From an uncultured delta proteobacterium (GTDB taxonomy: Bacteria; Desulfobacterota; Syntrophia; Syntrophales; UBA8958), in assembly GCA_903885795.1 (NCBI GenBank), contig CAISJV010000044.1, forward strand, positions 1 through 64,000: 64,000 nt of DNA, in the 5' to 3' direction. A program made the translations under genes and the position numbers. Below are positions 7,568 through 15,720 of the stretch, in pieces. How positions within the stretch are numbered: position 1 is the stretch's first letter; every line of letters begins with the position of its first letter. Under the pieces are notes generated by a model. The model saw only the letters and a list, made by a program, of their open reading frames with translations, was not told where the DNA came from and searched no databases.

Positions 7568-7777
7568 TCAGCTCTTAGATGGAGCCGAGAGCGAATCGAT
7601 GTAAGCTGCATCGATGAGGTCTCGTTTGTCGATGCAAAGTTGGCTCTTCAGTTTTTCTGCAATGACGATCCCTTCTTCCGTCGTCTGATTCTCTTTCAGC
7701 ATGACCTCCAATTCCATGAAGTGGCCCAATCATTCAACATAATCAATATGTATTCTCGTATTTTCATAGAGATATAG
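7568..7777 (-). pseudogene. remnant of class IV adenylate cyclase (CYTH) gene
   Basis: The minus-strand frame reads YENTRIHIDYVE, then an in-frame TGA (7730-7732), then LGHFMELEVML and EEGIVIAEKLKSQLCIDKRDLIDAAYIDSL before the natural stop. This matches the C-terminal half of bacterial class IV adenylate cyclase/CYTH proteins (family pattern R-x-H-x-D-x-V-E-G-L-G-x-F-x-E-L-E). The internal TGA sits where a conserved Gly codon (GGA) is expected. The N-terminal ExExK half is missing. It is a nonsense-mutated 3' remnant. Confidence 0.7.
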
Positions 7778-7867
7778 CTAGAGATGGTCGGGATTGTTTG
7801 GACAGGAAACAGGGTTTTACAAGTGGGAAGTTGCTCCTGGTTAAGGTGGGGTGAATCTTTGGTATAA

Positions 7868-8077
7868 ATCAAAGACCAGCTTGGACATCATAGCATTAAA
7901 GTCACCGTCGATATTTATGGACACCTTGTTCTAGGGCCAATAGATCGACAGTTGACAGAATTGATGATGAGGCACCCTATGGGCACCCGAAAAGGAAAAG
8001 GTCCTCACCATGTCAGGCTAAGCCATTGTTATTATTTGGTAGTCCCACGGGGAGTTGAACCCCGGCTTCCGGCGTGA
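7868..8077 (+). pseudogene. C-terminal remnant of a tyrosine integrase
   Basis: The frame encodes IKDQLGHHSIKVTVDIYGHLV, the C-terminal catalytic box of phage-type tyrosine recombinases: the LGHHS histidine and the nucleophilic Tyr in D-I-Y-G-H. The domain is cut at 7865-7867 by a stop, and the N-terminal and Arg-bearing parts are gone. The frame then runs on into the 3' half of the tRNA-Glu gene, ending at 8075-8077. The position next to a tRNA is classical for an integrase and its attachment site. Confidence 0.75.
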
Positions 8078-8111
8078 GAGGCCAGCGTCCTAACCACTAG
8101 ACGATGGGACC
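8037..8111 (-). tRNA. tRNA-Glu (anticodon CTC)
   Basis: The minus strand folds as a complete tRNA of 75 bases with an encoded CCA (8037-8039). The acceptor stem is GGTCCCA/TGGGACT, the T arm contains GGTTCAACTCC, and the anticodon loop CTCTCAC holds CTC, reading GAG (Glu). The gene lies downstream of gltX on the same strand, an apt pairing of tRNA and synthetase. An integrase remnant abuts its 3' end, so the 3' half may have served as an attachment site. Confidence 0.95.
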
Positions 8112-8167
8112 ATGGTTGCGAGAGGAGGAGTATCTATTCAATAATCTTGCAATTGTCAAGGTGAAAA

Positions 8168-9586
8168 TCAGGCTGTGCCGCTATTGGAGATAAACTCCAC
8201 CGCCTTTTCAAGTCTTCTGACCACCCGCTCCTTGCCGAGGGTGATCATGACATCATCGATCCCGGGGCTGACCGTCTTACCCGTCAGGGCCACGCGCAGG
8301 GGCTGGGCAATGATCTTGAGCTTCACACCTCTCTCTTCGGTGAATCGACGCAGAAATTGCTCTATCCCCGTCTTTGAGTAATCAGCGTATTGGGGCAACT
8401 CCCGAATGATTGCATGAAGATGCTCCGCGACCTCCGGCGTAAGAAATTTTCCAGCCGCCTCGGGGTCGTATGTCACCTCGTCAGCAAAGTAAAACTGCCC
8501 GCTATCGGCCATTTCTACCAGGGTCTTGGATCTGCTCCGCAAGTCATCTACGGCATGGTTAAGGAAGTCCGGGTCTGTCACATCGAGTTCTTTGGCAGTC
8601 CAGAAAGGCTTTACACACTCCACAAGCTGCTCCAGGGAATATTCTTTTATATAGTGGGCATTCAACCAGAGGAGCTTTTCGGGATTAAATATCGCCGCCG
8701 ATTTGCCAACGGTATTCAGGTCGAAGAGATCAACCAGCTCGGCCATGGAAAATATTTCCTGGTCCCCGTGGGACCATCCCAGCCGGACCAGATAATTCAC
8801 CAGGGCTTCGGGAAGGTATCCCATGTCCTTGTAAGCCATCACCGACGTGGCCCCATGACGTTTACTCAATCTTGCCTTGTCGGACCCCAGGATCATCGGT
8901 ACATGCCCGAAATGGGGCACCTCGTAACCGAGGGCCTCGTAGAGGAGAATCTGGCGGGGCGTGTTGTTGACATGGTCGTCCCCGCGGAGAACATGGGTTA
9001 TTCCCATCTGGGCGTCATCCACAACCACGGCGAAATTGTAAGTGGGGTAGCTGTCGGCCCTTTCGATCACGAGATCGTCAAGCTCGTCATTGCTGAAGGT
9101 AATCGTCCCTTTAATTATATCATTGACAACGGTCACCCCGTAATCGGGACAGCGGAAACGGACAACTGAATCGGACGTTCTCGCCCTTCCCTTTTCGCGG
9201 CAGGCGCCGTCGTACTTGGGTTTTCTGCCCGTCTGGAGGGCAACTTTTCTCTTTTCCTCGAGTTCCTCGGGAGAACAGGTACAGTAATAGGCTTTTTTTT
9301 CATCAATAAGTTTCTCAACCAACTCACGGTGGATATCGACTCGCTGGGCTTGATAAAAGGGCCCCTCGTCCCATCCCAGACCAAGCCAGGTCATGGCGTC
9401 AAGAATCGCCTTGGTAGATTCCTCGGTGGACCTTATCTGGTCCGTATCCTCAATGCGGAGGATGAACTTACCTTGGTAATGACGGGCATAGAGCCAATTG
9501 AACAGGGCGGTCCTTGCCCCCCCGACATGGAGATACCCCGTTGGCGATGGGGCAAATCTTGTCCTGATTTCTTTATGTTGATCCAT
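8168..9586 (-). CDS. gltX: glutamyl-tRNA synthetase
   Basis: About 472 residues, class I synthetase. The HIGH-type motif is in [14 protein letters not shown] (residues 10-23) and the KMSKS-type motif is [10 protein letters not shown] (about residue 240). A CTCSPEEL segment near residue 110 retains part of the zinc-binding site. The length is standard. ATG 9586 is preferred; GTG 9592 is in frame. It charges tRNA-Glu; whether it is discriminating or also charges tRNA-Gln depends on the presence of gatCAB or glnS elsewhere. tRNA-Glu follows 57 bases downstream on the same strand. Confidence 0.97.
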   Translation of the reverse strand: MDQHKEIRTRFAPSPTGYLHVGGARTALFNWLYARHYQGKFILRIEDTDQIRSTEESTKAILDAMTWLGLGWDEGPFYQAQRVDIHRELVEKLIDEKKAYYCTCSPEELEEKRKVALQTGRKPKYDGACREKGRARTSDSVVRFRCPDYGVTVVNDIIKGTITFSNDELDDLVIERADSYPTYNFAVVVDDAQMGITHVLRGDDHVNNTPRQILLYEALGYEVPHFGHVPMILGSDKARLSKRHGATSVMAYKDMGYLPEALVNYLVRLGWSHGDQEIFSMAELVDLFDLNTVGKSAAIFNPEKLLWLNAHYIKEYSLEQLVECVKPFWTAKELDVTDPDFLNHAVDDLRSRSKTLVEMADSGQFYFADEVTYDPEAAGKFLTPEVAEHLHAIIRELPQYADYSKTGIEQFLRRFTEERGVKLKIIAQPLRVALTGKTVSPGIDDVMITLGKERVVRRLEKAVEFISNSGTA

Positions 9587-9669
9587 AATCACCCGCTTCT
9601 GAATAAATTGATGTTGTCTTATAGGTTTGGCCGTCGATGTTTGTCAAGTCAGATTTCAAGAAATTATTC

Positions 9670-9693
9670 TTGACATCGCGATGGTTTTATAAT
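9670..9693 (+). promoter_or_regulatory. promoter-like boxes before yceD
   Basis: A perfect TTGACA (9670-9675) and a perfect TATAAT (9688-9693) lie upstream of yceD, but the gap between them is only 12 bases, too short for a standard sigma-70 promoter (15-19). One box is therefore probably used with a poorer partner. Confidence 0.4.
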
Positions 9694-9786
9694 CTAATCC
9701 CCCACTTTATTGAACCTTATTATTTGACGATTATAGAACCCAAAAGTTGTTCTCGAAGTTGATATGAACGGAATGAAGCAATAGCA

Positions 9787-10320
9787 ATGAAGATCAATAT
9801 AAACAACATCCCCGAGGAGGGGCTGGACATCCAGACAACCAAGGACCGGAATTGGCTTCAGTCAATCTTTGGCGACGTGGGTGAGAGTGATTTTACGCTG
9901 GACGAAATTCACATAACATGTAACATAAGAAAATTACAACAATCCGTTTTTCTGAATGGCGCCATTGAAACCGTCATCCATATGACCTGCTCAAGGTGCC
10001 TGGAGACGGCCATGCTGCCTGTTAGTGCTTCTTTTCGTTATACCCTCGTGCCGGCCAAGGCTGAGGAGAGCCGGGAAGAGATAGAGCTAAGTGAAGAAGA
10101 CCTGGAATACGGGTACTATGAAGGGGAAATCGTGGATTGCGATCCCCTGATTTATGAGCAAATCGTCCTCCAGATACCTATTAAGGTTCTCTGTATGGAA
10201 GATTGTCGGGGTTTGTGCCCCGACTGTGGGACCAATCTTAACCTCGAGGCGTGCAACTGTGCATCGGACCGCGTCGACGAGAGATTGGCCGTTTTGAAAA
10301 AGCTGAAACTGACGTCGTGA
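9787..10320 (+). CDS. yceD: YceD/DUF177 family protein
   Basis: A 177-residue DUF177 protein. It has the two conserved Cys pairs: MTCSRCLETAMLPV near residue 80 and CMEDCRGLCPDCGTNLNLEACNC near the end, which suggest a bound metal. YceD-family proteins are linked to 23S rRNA accumulation and are nearly always encoded directly upstream of rpmF, as here (28 bases apart). Transcription probably continues through rpmF. Confidence 0.9.
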   Translation: MKININNIPEEGLDIQTTKDRNWLQSIFGDVGESDFTLDEIHITCNIRKLQQSVFLNGAIETVIHMTCSRCLETAMLPVSASFRYTLVPAKAEESREEIELSEEDLEYGYYEGEIVDCDPLIYEQIVLQIPIKVLCMEDCRGLCPDCGTNLNLEACNCASDRVDERLAVLKKLKLTS

Positions 10321-10348
10321 ATAAACATTATTTAAGAGGATAACAACC

Positions 10349-10534
10349 ATGCCAAACCCAGTAAAAAGACATTCCCGAACGAGGAGAAACAAGAGAAGAT
10401 CCCATGATTTTCTGAGCTCACCGGCCATCTCCCTTTGTCCCCAGTGTGGCGAGAATAAAATGCCCCATCGTGCCTGTGCCAAGTGCGGCACTTACAAGGG
10501 CCGAGAAATAGTTTCCCTCGTGAAAACAGCTTAA
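10349..10534 (+). CDS. rpmF: 50S ribosomal protein L32
   Basis: A 61-residue L32 of the zinc-binding type: MPNPVKRHSRTRRNKRRSHD at the N-terminus, then the Cys motifs CPQCGENKMPHRACAKCG with four cysteines. AAGAGGATAAC precedes ATG 10349. In many proteobacteria rpmF is followed by plsX, fabH, fabD, fabG and acpP; here the next gene is acpP, about 350 bases further on. Confidence 0.96.
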   Translation: MPNPVKRHSRTRRNKRRSHDFLSSPAISLCPQCGENKMPHRACAKCGTYKGREIVSLVKTA

Positions 10535-10587
10535 TTTCAGCACCGGCCGACAGCGTTTGCACTGCCGCCAAGAGTGGCATTTTAGGA

Positions 10588-10618
10588 TTGACAAATTCCC
10601 CGGCCGGGGAATTTTAAT
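10588..10618 (+). promoter_or_regulatory. 22-bp perfect palindrome overlapping a promoter-like site
   Basis: AAATTCCCCGG (10593-10603) is followed at once by its exact reverse complement (10604-10614). TTGACA at 10588-10593 and TTTAAT at 10613-10618 flank it as -35 and -10 candidates (19-base gap). As RNA it could also form a GC-rich hairpin followed by TTTTAAT, terminating rpmF. It may therefore be an operator for the acpP-fabF operon, a terminator for rpmF, or both. The rest of the 10535-10882 gap holds one weak 22-codon frame (10669) and nothing else recognisable. Confidence 0.5.
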
Positions 10619-10882
10619 CGCGCAATATTTGTATCAATGCCGTGGCGCCGGGATTGATCGAAAGGAATATGGCGGTTGATTTTCCGGTAGACATCAAAAC
10701 GGTGTTGGAAAAGGAAATTCCACTGGCAAGAATTTAAGCCTCTTAAGGATGTGCCTGGAGATTGGTCGACTTTCTTGCTTCGCGAGAAGCCGCTTACATT
10801 ATAGGTCAAGTCATCCGCTTTAATAGCGGGTTAAATGTGTAATCAGAACCATCATCAATTAAATATTCAGGAGGAAAAGGAT

Positions 10883-11119
10883 ATGACGCTTGAGGCAAAG
10901 GTCATTGATCTCATCATGGAACAATTGGGAGTAACCCGGGAAGAGTGTGTTCCAGAGGCATCATTTGTCGATGATCTCGGGGCGGACTCCCTGGACATCG
11001 TCGAACTCATTATGGAAATGGAGGAGAATTTCGGCATTCAGATCTCCGATGATGAATTGGATAAGATTCGCACCATACAGGATGTTATTGATTTCCTGAA
11101 AACCAAAGGGGTCAAGTAG
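10883..11119 (+). CDS. acpP: acyl carrier protein
   Basis: A 78-residue ACP. The phosphopantetheine-attachment Ser lies in [11 protein letters not shown] (DSL motif, about residue 37), and helices II and III are typical and acidic ([19 protein letters not shown]). The start is ATG 10883 with AGGAGGAAAAGG upstream; an open frame from 10835 is not needed. It carries growing acyl chains in the cytoplasm for the adjacent FabF. Confidence 0.97.
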   Translation: MTLEAKVIDLIMEQLGVTREECVPEASFVDDLGADSLDIVELIMEMEENFGIQISDDELDKIRTIQDVIDFLKTKGVK

Positions 11120-11145
11120 TATCGTTCATTCACGGGAGTCGATCA

Positions 11146-12390
11146 TTGAAAAGACGAGTACTTATCACTGGCCTTGGGGCGTTGACCCCCGTTGGCAATT
11201 CCGTCCGGGAAGCTTGGGAGGGAATCTGTTCCGGACGTTCCGGCATCGGGCCAATAACAAAGTTTGACTGTTCCGCTCACGAAACAAAGATAGCTGGTGA
11301 AATCAAGAACTTCGACCCTCTTATCCATGTAAATAAAAAAGAGCTGCGAAGATACGACGATTTCATCGTCTATGCCCTGGCTGCCGCCGATATGGCCATG
11401 CAGGACGCTGCGCTGAGCATTGGGGCCGAACAGGCCGAACGCGCCGGAGTCATCATCGGCTCGGCAATCGGAGGCCTTCCCACGCTCGAAAAGGAGAAGG
11501 AAAACATCCTCCGGGCCGGTCCCCGGAGAATCTCTCCTTTTGCGATCCCCGCCGCCCTGGCCAATCTGGCCGCCGGCCATGTATCCATCCGTTACAACCT
11601 TAAAGGACCTATCAACTGCCCCGTCACCGCCTGCGCTTCCGGCACTTATGCCATCGGGGACGCCTTCCGGATGATTGCCTGGGATTATGCAGATGTCATG
11701 GTGGCGGGCGGCGTTGAGGCTGTGGTCTGTCCCTTGGCCGTGGGCGCTTTCAATGCTATGCGGGCGCTTTCCAAACGTAATGATGAACCTGAAAAGGCCA
11801 GCCGGCCCTTTGACACCGACAGAGACGGTTTTGTCCTATCCGAGGGATGTGGCCTCGTAATCCTTGAGGAATATCATCATGCCCTGAACCGGGGGGCAAA
11901 AGTTTACGCCGAACTCGCAGGCTACGGCATCACCAGCGACGCCTTTCACATGGCAGCCCCCCCTCCCGGTCACGAAGGGGCGGTCCGCTGCATGAACGCT
12001 GCCTTGCGTGACGCAGCAATGGGACCGGAGGTTATCGATTACGTCAACGCCCATGGTACCTCGACGCCCCTTAATGACATCTATGAAGCCGAGGCAATTC
12101 ACACGGTTTTCGGGAACCATGTTTCCCGTCTCCTGGTAAGTTCCACCAAATCCATGACCGGACACATGCTGGGCGGCGCCGGGGGCGTGGAAACGGTCTT
12201 TGCCGCGATGGCCATCGAGGAAAGCATTGTCCCGCCGACGATCAATCTCCATAAGCCCGACCCGGCAGCGGGGGCGCTGGATTTTGTTCCCAATACGGCC
12301 AGGAAAAAGGACGTCCGGACGGTTATGTCCAACACTTTCGGCTTCGGCGGCGTCAATGCCGTCTTAATCTTGAAAAAGTTTGAGCCGTGA
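11146..12390 (+). CDS. fabF: beta-ketoacyl-ACP synthase II
   Basis: 414 residues, thiolase fold. The catalytic triad is visible: Cys in VTACASGTYAIGDA (about residue 164), His in NAHGTSTPLND and His in MTGHMLGGAGGVE, plus the C-terminal NTFGFGGVNAVLIL. It condenses malonyl-ACP with acyl-ACP. The start is TTG 11146 with GGGAGTCG upstream. It sits 26 bases after acpP and overlaps rpiB by one base (TGATG), so the genes are co-transcribed. Confidence 0.96.
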   Translation: MKRRVLITGLGALTPVGNSVREAWEGICSGRSGIGPITKFDCSAHETKIAGEIKNFDPLIHVNKKELRRYDDFIVYALAAADMAMQDAALSIGAEQAERAGVIIGSAIGGLPTLEKEKENILRAGPRRISPFAIPAALANLAAGHVSIRYNLKGPINCPVTACASGTYAIGDAFRMIAWDYADVMVAGGVEAVVCPLAVGAFNAMRALSKRNDEPEKASRPFDTDRDGFVLSEGCGLVILEEYHHALNRGAKVYAELAGYGITSDAFHMAAPPPGHEGAVRCMNAALRDAAMGPEVIDYVNAHGTSTPLNDIYEAEAIHTVFGNHVSRLLVSSTKSMTGHMLGGAGGVETVFAAMAIEESIVPPTINLHKPDPAAGALDFVPNTARKKDVRTVMSNTFGFGGVNAVLILKKFEP

Positions 12391-12845
12391 TGGGAAAAAT
12401 AATTATTGCCGCTGACCACGCCGGTTTCCCTTTGAAAGAAGAGGTAAAATCATTCCTTTCCCGCCAGGGATGGATCGTGATAGACGAGGGGACCGGCGAT
12501 GAAAGTCCGGTTGACTATGCCGATTATGCCGCTGCCGTGGCAGGAGGGATCTCCTCCGGCCGATATGACCGGGGCATCCTTGTCTGTGGCTCCGGCGCCG
12601 GGATGTCAATTGTCGCCAACAAATTCCCGGGAGTCCGGGCAACCCTCAGCCTGAACGAGGAGATGGCCGCCTTGAGCCGCCAGCATAACGACAGTAATAT
12701 CCTCGTACTTGCCGGAAGAATGACTAGCAGTGACGCGGCCTTGAAGATTGTTACGACATGGTTGCAAACCCCCTTTGAGGGGGGGCGTCATCAGCGCCGC
12801 ATAGACAAGATAAGGGCAATCGAACAAAAATTGATGAAAAATTAA
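12390..12845 (+). CDS. rpiB: ribose-5-phosphate isomerase B
   Basis: 151 residues of the RpiB/LacAB family: IIIAADHAGFPLKEEV at the N-terminus (phosphate and substrate His), GILVCGSGAGMSIVANKFPGVRA with the catalytic Cys, and SRQHNDSNILVLAGR. It interconverts ribose 5-phosphate and ribulose 5-phosphate in the non-oxidative pentose phosphate pathway. The ATG overlaps the fabF stop by one base, and glyA follows by 21 bases; an rpiB-glyA-dCMP deaminase-nrdR order is common in this group of bacteria. Confidence 0.95.
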   Translation: MGKIIIAADHAGFPLKEEVKSFLSRQGWIVIDEGTGDESPVDYADYAAAVAGGISSGRYDRGILVCGSGAGMSIVANKFPGVRATLSLNEEMAALSRQHNDSNILVLAGRMTSSDAALKIVTTWLQTPFEGGRHQRRIDKIRAIEQKLMKN

Positions 12846-12866
12846 GGACGTACATGAGGAGGATTC

Positions 12867-14129
12867 ATGACATCATTATTTAAGACCGATCCACAGGTTG
12901 CGAAGGCCATCTGGGAAGAAACGGGCAGGCAGGCCGGTAAACTGGAAATGATTGCTTCGGAGAACTTCGTTAGCGAAGCGGTCCTCGAAGCCCAGGGATC
13001 CATCATGACAAATAAATATGCCGAGGGTTACCCGGGCAAACGCTATTACGGGGGATGTGAATATGTTGATGTCGTGGAAACTCTGGCCATCGAACGCTGC
13101 AAAAAGCTCTTCGGCGCCGACCATGTAAACGTCCAGCCCCATTCAGGAACCCAAGCCAATATGGCAGTATATTTTGCCGTTCTTCAGCCGGGAGACACGG
13201 TCCTCGGCATGAACCTCTCCCACGGAGGACATCTTTCCCATGGCAGTCCGGCCAATTTCTCCGGACGGCTTTACAATGTCGTGGCCTACGGCGTCTCCCG
13301 GGAGAGTGAAACTATCGACTTCAACGAAGTTGAATCCCAGGCAAAAAAACACAAACCCAAATTGATCGTCGTGGGGGCCAGCGCCTACCCGCGGACCATC
13401 GATTTTATTAAATTCAGAGAAATTGCCGATATGGTCGGGGCAGAAATCATGGCCGACATCGCCCATGTCGCCGGTCTTGTGGCCACGGGACTTCATCCTT
13501 CCCCCGTCCCCGTCTGCGAATTTGTAACCTCGACGACCCACAAGACCCTCCGAGGCCCCCGGGGAGGTCTGATCATGTGCAAACAGGATCGAGCCGCCGC
13601 CATCAACAGCCGTGTCTTTCCGGGAATGCAGGGCGGCCCGCTGATGCACATCATCGCCGCTAAGGCCGTCGCCTTCCAGGAGGCCCTGTCGGCAGATTTC
13701 AAGAACTATCAGACGCAAATCGTCAAGAACGCCAACGCCCTGGCGGAAGCACTTGTCAGGGAGGGCTTCCGCCTTGTTTCCGGAGGCACGGACAATCACC
13801 TGATGCTCGTGGATCTTACGGACAAAGGCATTACCGGCAAAGACGCCCAGGAGGTCCTTGATCTGGCGGGCATAACGGTCAACAAGAACGGTATCCCCTT
13901 TGATACCCAGGGACCTCAGATCACCAGCGGTATCCGCCTGGGAACCCCGGCCCTCACCACGAGAGGCATGAAGGAAGAGCAGATGAAGATCATCGCTGGC
14001 TTTATCGCCAGTATTCTCAAGGACATCAAGAGCGAAGAAAAGATACGGGAAATCCGCAGCAGCGTACAGGACCTCTGCGGGCAGTTTCCTCTTTACAAAG
14101 AACGATTACAGGGAGCCCCTTTTAAATAA
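12867..14129 (+). CDS. glyA: serine hydroxymethyltransferase
   Basis: 420 residues, PLP-dependent fold type I. Substrate-binding [14 protein letters not shown] lies near the start, the aldimine Lys is in [15 protein letters not shown] (about residue 229), and [11 protein letters not shown] carries the PLP Asp/His. It converts serine plus tetrahydrofolate to glycine plus methylene-tetrahydrofolate, feeding thymidylate and purine synthesis; the next gene, a dCMP deaminase, fits that need. A GAGGAGG site precedes the ATG. Confidence 0.97.
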   Translation: MTSLFKTDPQVAKAIWEETGRQAGKLEMIASENFVSEAVLEAQGSIMTNKYAEGYPGKRYYGGCEYVDVVETLAIERCKKLFGADHVNVQPHSGTQANMAVYFAVLQPGDTVLGMNLSHGGHLSHGSPANFSGRLYNVVAYGVSRESETIDFNEVESQAKKHKPKLIVVGASAYPRTIDFIKFREIADMVGAEIMADIAHVAGLVATGLHPSPVPVCEFVTSTTHKTLRGPRGGLIMCKQDRAAAINSRVFPGMQGGPLMHIIAAKAVAFQEALSADFKNYQTQIVKNANALAEALVREGFRLVSGGTDNHLMLVDLTDKGITGKDAQEVLDLAGITVNKNGIPFDTQGPQITSGIRLGTPALTTRGMKEEQMKIIAGFIASILKDIKSEEKIREIRSSVQDLCGQFPLYKERLQGAPFK

Positions 14130-14138
14130 GGCACTGAT

Positions 14139-14600
14139 ATGGTAGAAGAGCCTGAGATTCCGGGACGGCCATCGTGGAATGAATATTTTATGAGCATTGC
14201 GGGCCTGGTGGCCAAACGTTCAAGCTGCATCCGCAGGCAAGTCGGCGCCGTCCTAGTACGGGACCGGCGCGTCCTGTCCACAGGATACAATGGCGCTCCG
14301 ACGGGACTCAAGCACTGTCTCGATCTGGGATGCCTTCGCAAACAGCATAATATCCCCTCGGGGGAGCGCCATGAACTCTGTCGCGGCTTGCACGCCGAGC
14401 AGAACGCAATCATTCAGGCGGCCCTCCACGGGGTCAGCGTCAAGGATTCTGTTCTTTACTGCACCAATCATCCCTGTATCATCTGCGCAAAAATGATCAT
14501 TAACGCCGGCATCCGCTCCGTGCTGATCCAGGATGGTTATCGCGACGCCATGGCAGAGGAGATCCTCCAGGAGGCGGGAGTAGAGGTGCATCTGACATGA
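14139..14600 (+). CDS. dCMP/cytidine deaminase family protein
   Basis: 153 residues of the zinc-dependent deaminase superfamily. The metal site is complete: [11 protein letters not shown] (HAE, about residue 85) and [11 protein letters not shown] (PCxxC). An N-terminal [14 protein letters not shown] and an insert with CLDLGCLR are as in dCMP deaminases (ComEB type), which make dUMP for thymidylate synthesis. It overlaps nrdR by 4 bases (ATGA), giving translational coupling to the dNTP-synthesis repressor. Confidence 0.9.
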   Translation: MVEEPEIPGRPSWNEYFMSIAGLVAKRSSCIRRQVGAVLVRDRRVLSTGYNGAPTGLKHCLDLGCLRKQHNIPSGERHELCRGLHAEQNAIIQAALHGVSVKDSVLYCTNHPCIICAKMIINAGIRSVLIQDGYRDAMAEEILQEAGVEVHLT

Positions 14601-15061
14601 AATGCCCCTTTTGCCATAACGGTGAGAACCGCGTGATTGACTCCCGAATCAGCAAGGACGGTAGCGCCATTCGGCGGCGGCGCGAATGCCTGGCATGCAA
14701 CAAGCGCTTCACCACCTACGAGGTGGTCGAGGACGTTCTGCCCATGGTTGTCAAGAAGGACGGGCGGAGGGAACCCTTCGATCGGATGAAGATTCGTAAT
14801 GGTCTGATCAAGGCCCTGGAGAAAAGACCGATCAGTATAGATGAGATTGATAGCGTTGTGGATCAAGTAGAGCGTGCATGTCAGGAAAGTCTGGGCAAGG
14901 AGGTCCCTTCATCCATGATCGGGGAGAAGGTCATGGAAGAGCTGCAGAGACTCGATGCAGTGGCCTATGTCAGGTTCGCGTCTGTTTATCGACAATTCCG
15001 GGACGTCAACGATTTCCTTGATGAACTCAAAGATTTGCTGAACGTAAAAAAGGATGGCTGA
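14597..15061 (+). CDS. nrdR: transcriptional repressor NrdR
   Basis: 154 residues. An N-terminal zinc ribbon [17 protein letters not shown] with a second pair in [12 protein letters not shown] is followed by an ATP-cone domain ([20 protein letters not shown], from about residue 50). NrdR senses ATP/dATP and represses ribonucleotide reductase operons at NrdR boxes. Those targets are outside the window. It is coupled to the dCMP deaminase gene and followed 8 bases later by ribE. Confidence 0.96.
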   Translation: MKCPFCHNGENRVIDSRISKDGSAIRRRRECLACNKRFTTYEVVEDVLPMVVKKDGRREPFDRMKIRNGLIKALEKRPISIDEIDSVVDQVERACQESLGKEVPSSMIGEKVMEELQRLDAVAYVRFASVYRQFRDVNDFLDELKDLLNVKKDG

Positions 15062-15069
15062 TTTCATTT

Positions 15070-15717
15070 ATGTTTACCGGCATTATCCAGGCTAAGGGAA
15101 CATTGGCCCAATTGGTCAGACAGGGGGAAGAATCCCTGTTAACCTTCACTACCGATCTTCCCCTCGATGACGTCAAGACCGGAGACAGCATCGCCGTAAA
15201 TGGGGTCTGCCTTACGGTAACACAGAAAAAAACGAAAGGTTTTTCCGCTGATGTCTCTGCCGAAACCCTGGCCAAGACCAATCTGGGGCTACTTAAGAAC
15301 GGCGATTACGTGAACATCGAAAAGGCCTTGCGTCTTATGGACTTTCTGGGCGGTCACCTTGTTTTGGGGCATGTGGATGGTCTCGGCAAGATCACGGAGA
15401 AGACCGTCCGGACAAAGTCCGTGCTCTTCACATTTGAAGTTCCGGACCAACTCACTAAATATATTGTAGAAAAAGGATCCATTGCCGTCGACGGGATCAG
15501 TTTAACGGTCAATCGTTGTGTGCGGAATCAATTCCATGTTAATATGATTCCGCATACTGCCCAGGGGACAACTCTGGGTTTTAAAAGGGTATCGGAACCG
15601 GTGAATATTGAGACTGATATCATTGGTAAGCACATAGAAAAACTAATATTTAGCAATCGCGGCAGCAACTCGCAGGTGGATTGGAAGTTGTTGGCGGAAC
15701 ACGGTTTTCTGAGGTGA
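15070..15717 (+). CDS. ribE: riboflavin synthase alpha chain
   Basis: 215 residues with two tandem lumazine-binding barrels. Each begins with the family pattern: MFTGIIQAKGTL (residue 1) and the second near GHVDGLGKITE (about residue 99). VNGVCLTVT and VDGISLTVN are the paired repeat motifs. It dismutates 6,7-dimethyl-8-ribityllumazine to riboflavin. It forms an operon with ribBA and ribH downstream; no room exists for an FMN riboswitch between nrdR and ribE (8 bases). Confidence 0.96.
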   Translation: MFTGIIQAKGTLAQLVRQGEESLLTFTTDLPLDDVKTGDSIAVNGVCLTVTQKKTKGFSADVSAETLAKTNLGLLKNGDYVNIEKALRLMDFLGGHLVLGHVDGLGKITEKTVRTKSVLFTFEVPDQLTKYIVEKGSIAVDGISLTVNRCVRNQFHVNMIPHTAQGTTLGFKRVSEPVNIETDIIGKHIEKLIFSNRGSNSQVDWKLLAEHGFLR

Positions 15718-15720
15718 AAA

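Noticed and set aside
8390-9169. A 259-codon open frame on the strand opposite gltX.
   Set aside because: Antisense shadow of a certain gene; it has no family features and depends on gltX codon usage.
10669-10737. A 22-codon frame with an AAAGGAAT site between rpmF and acpP.
   Set aside because: Too short to judge; it does not resemble the start of plsX or fabH.
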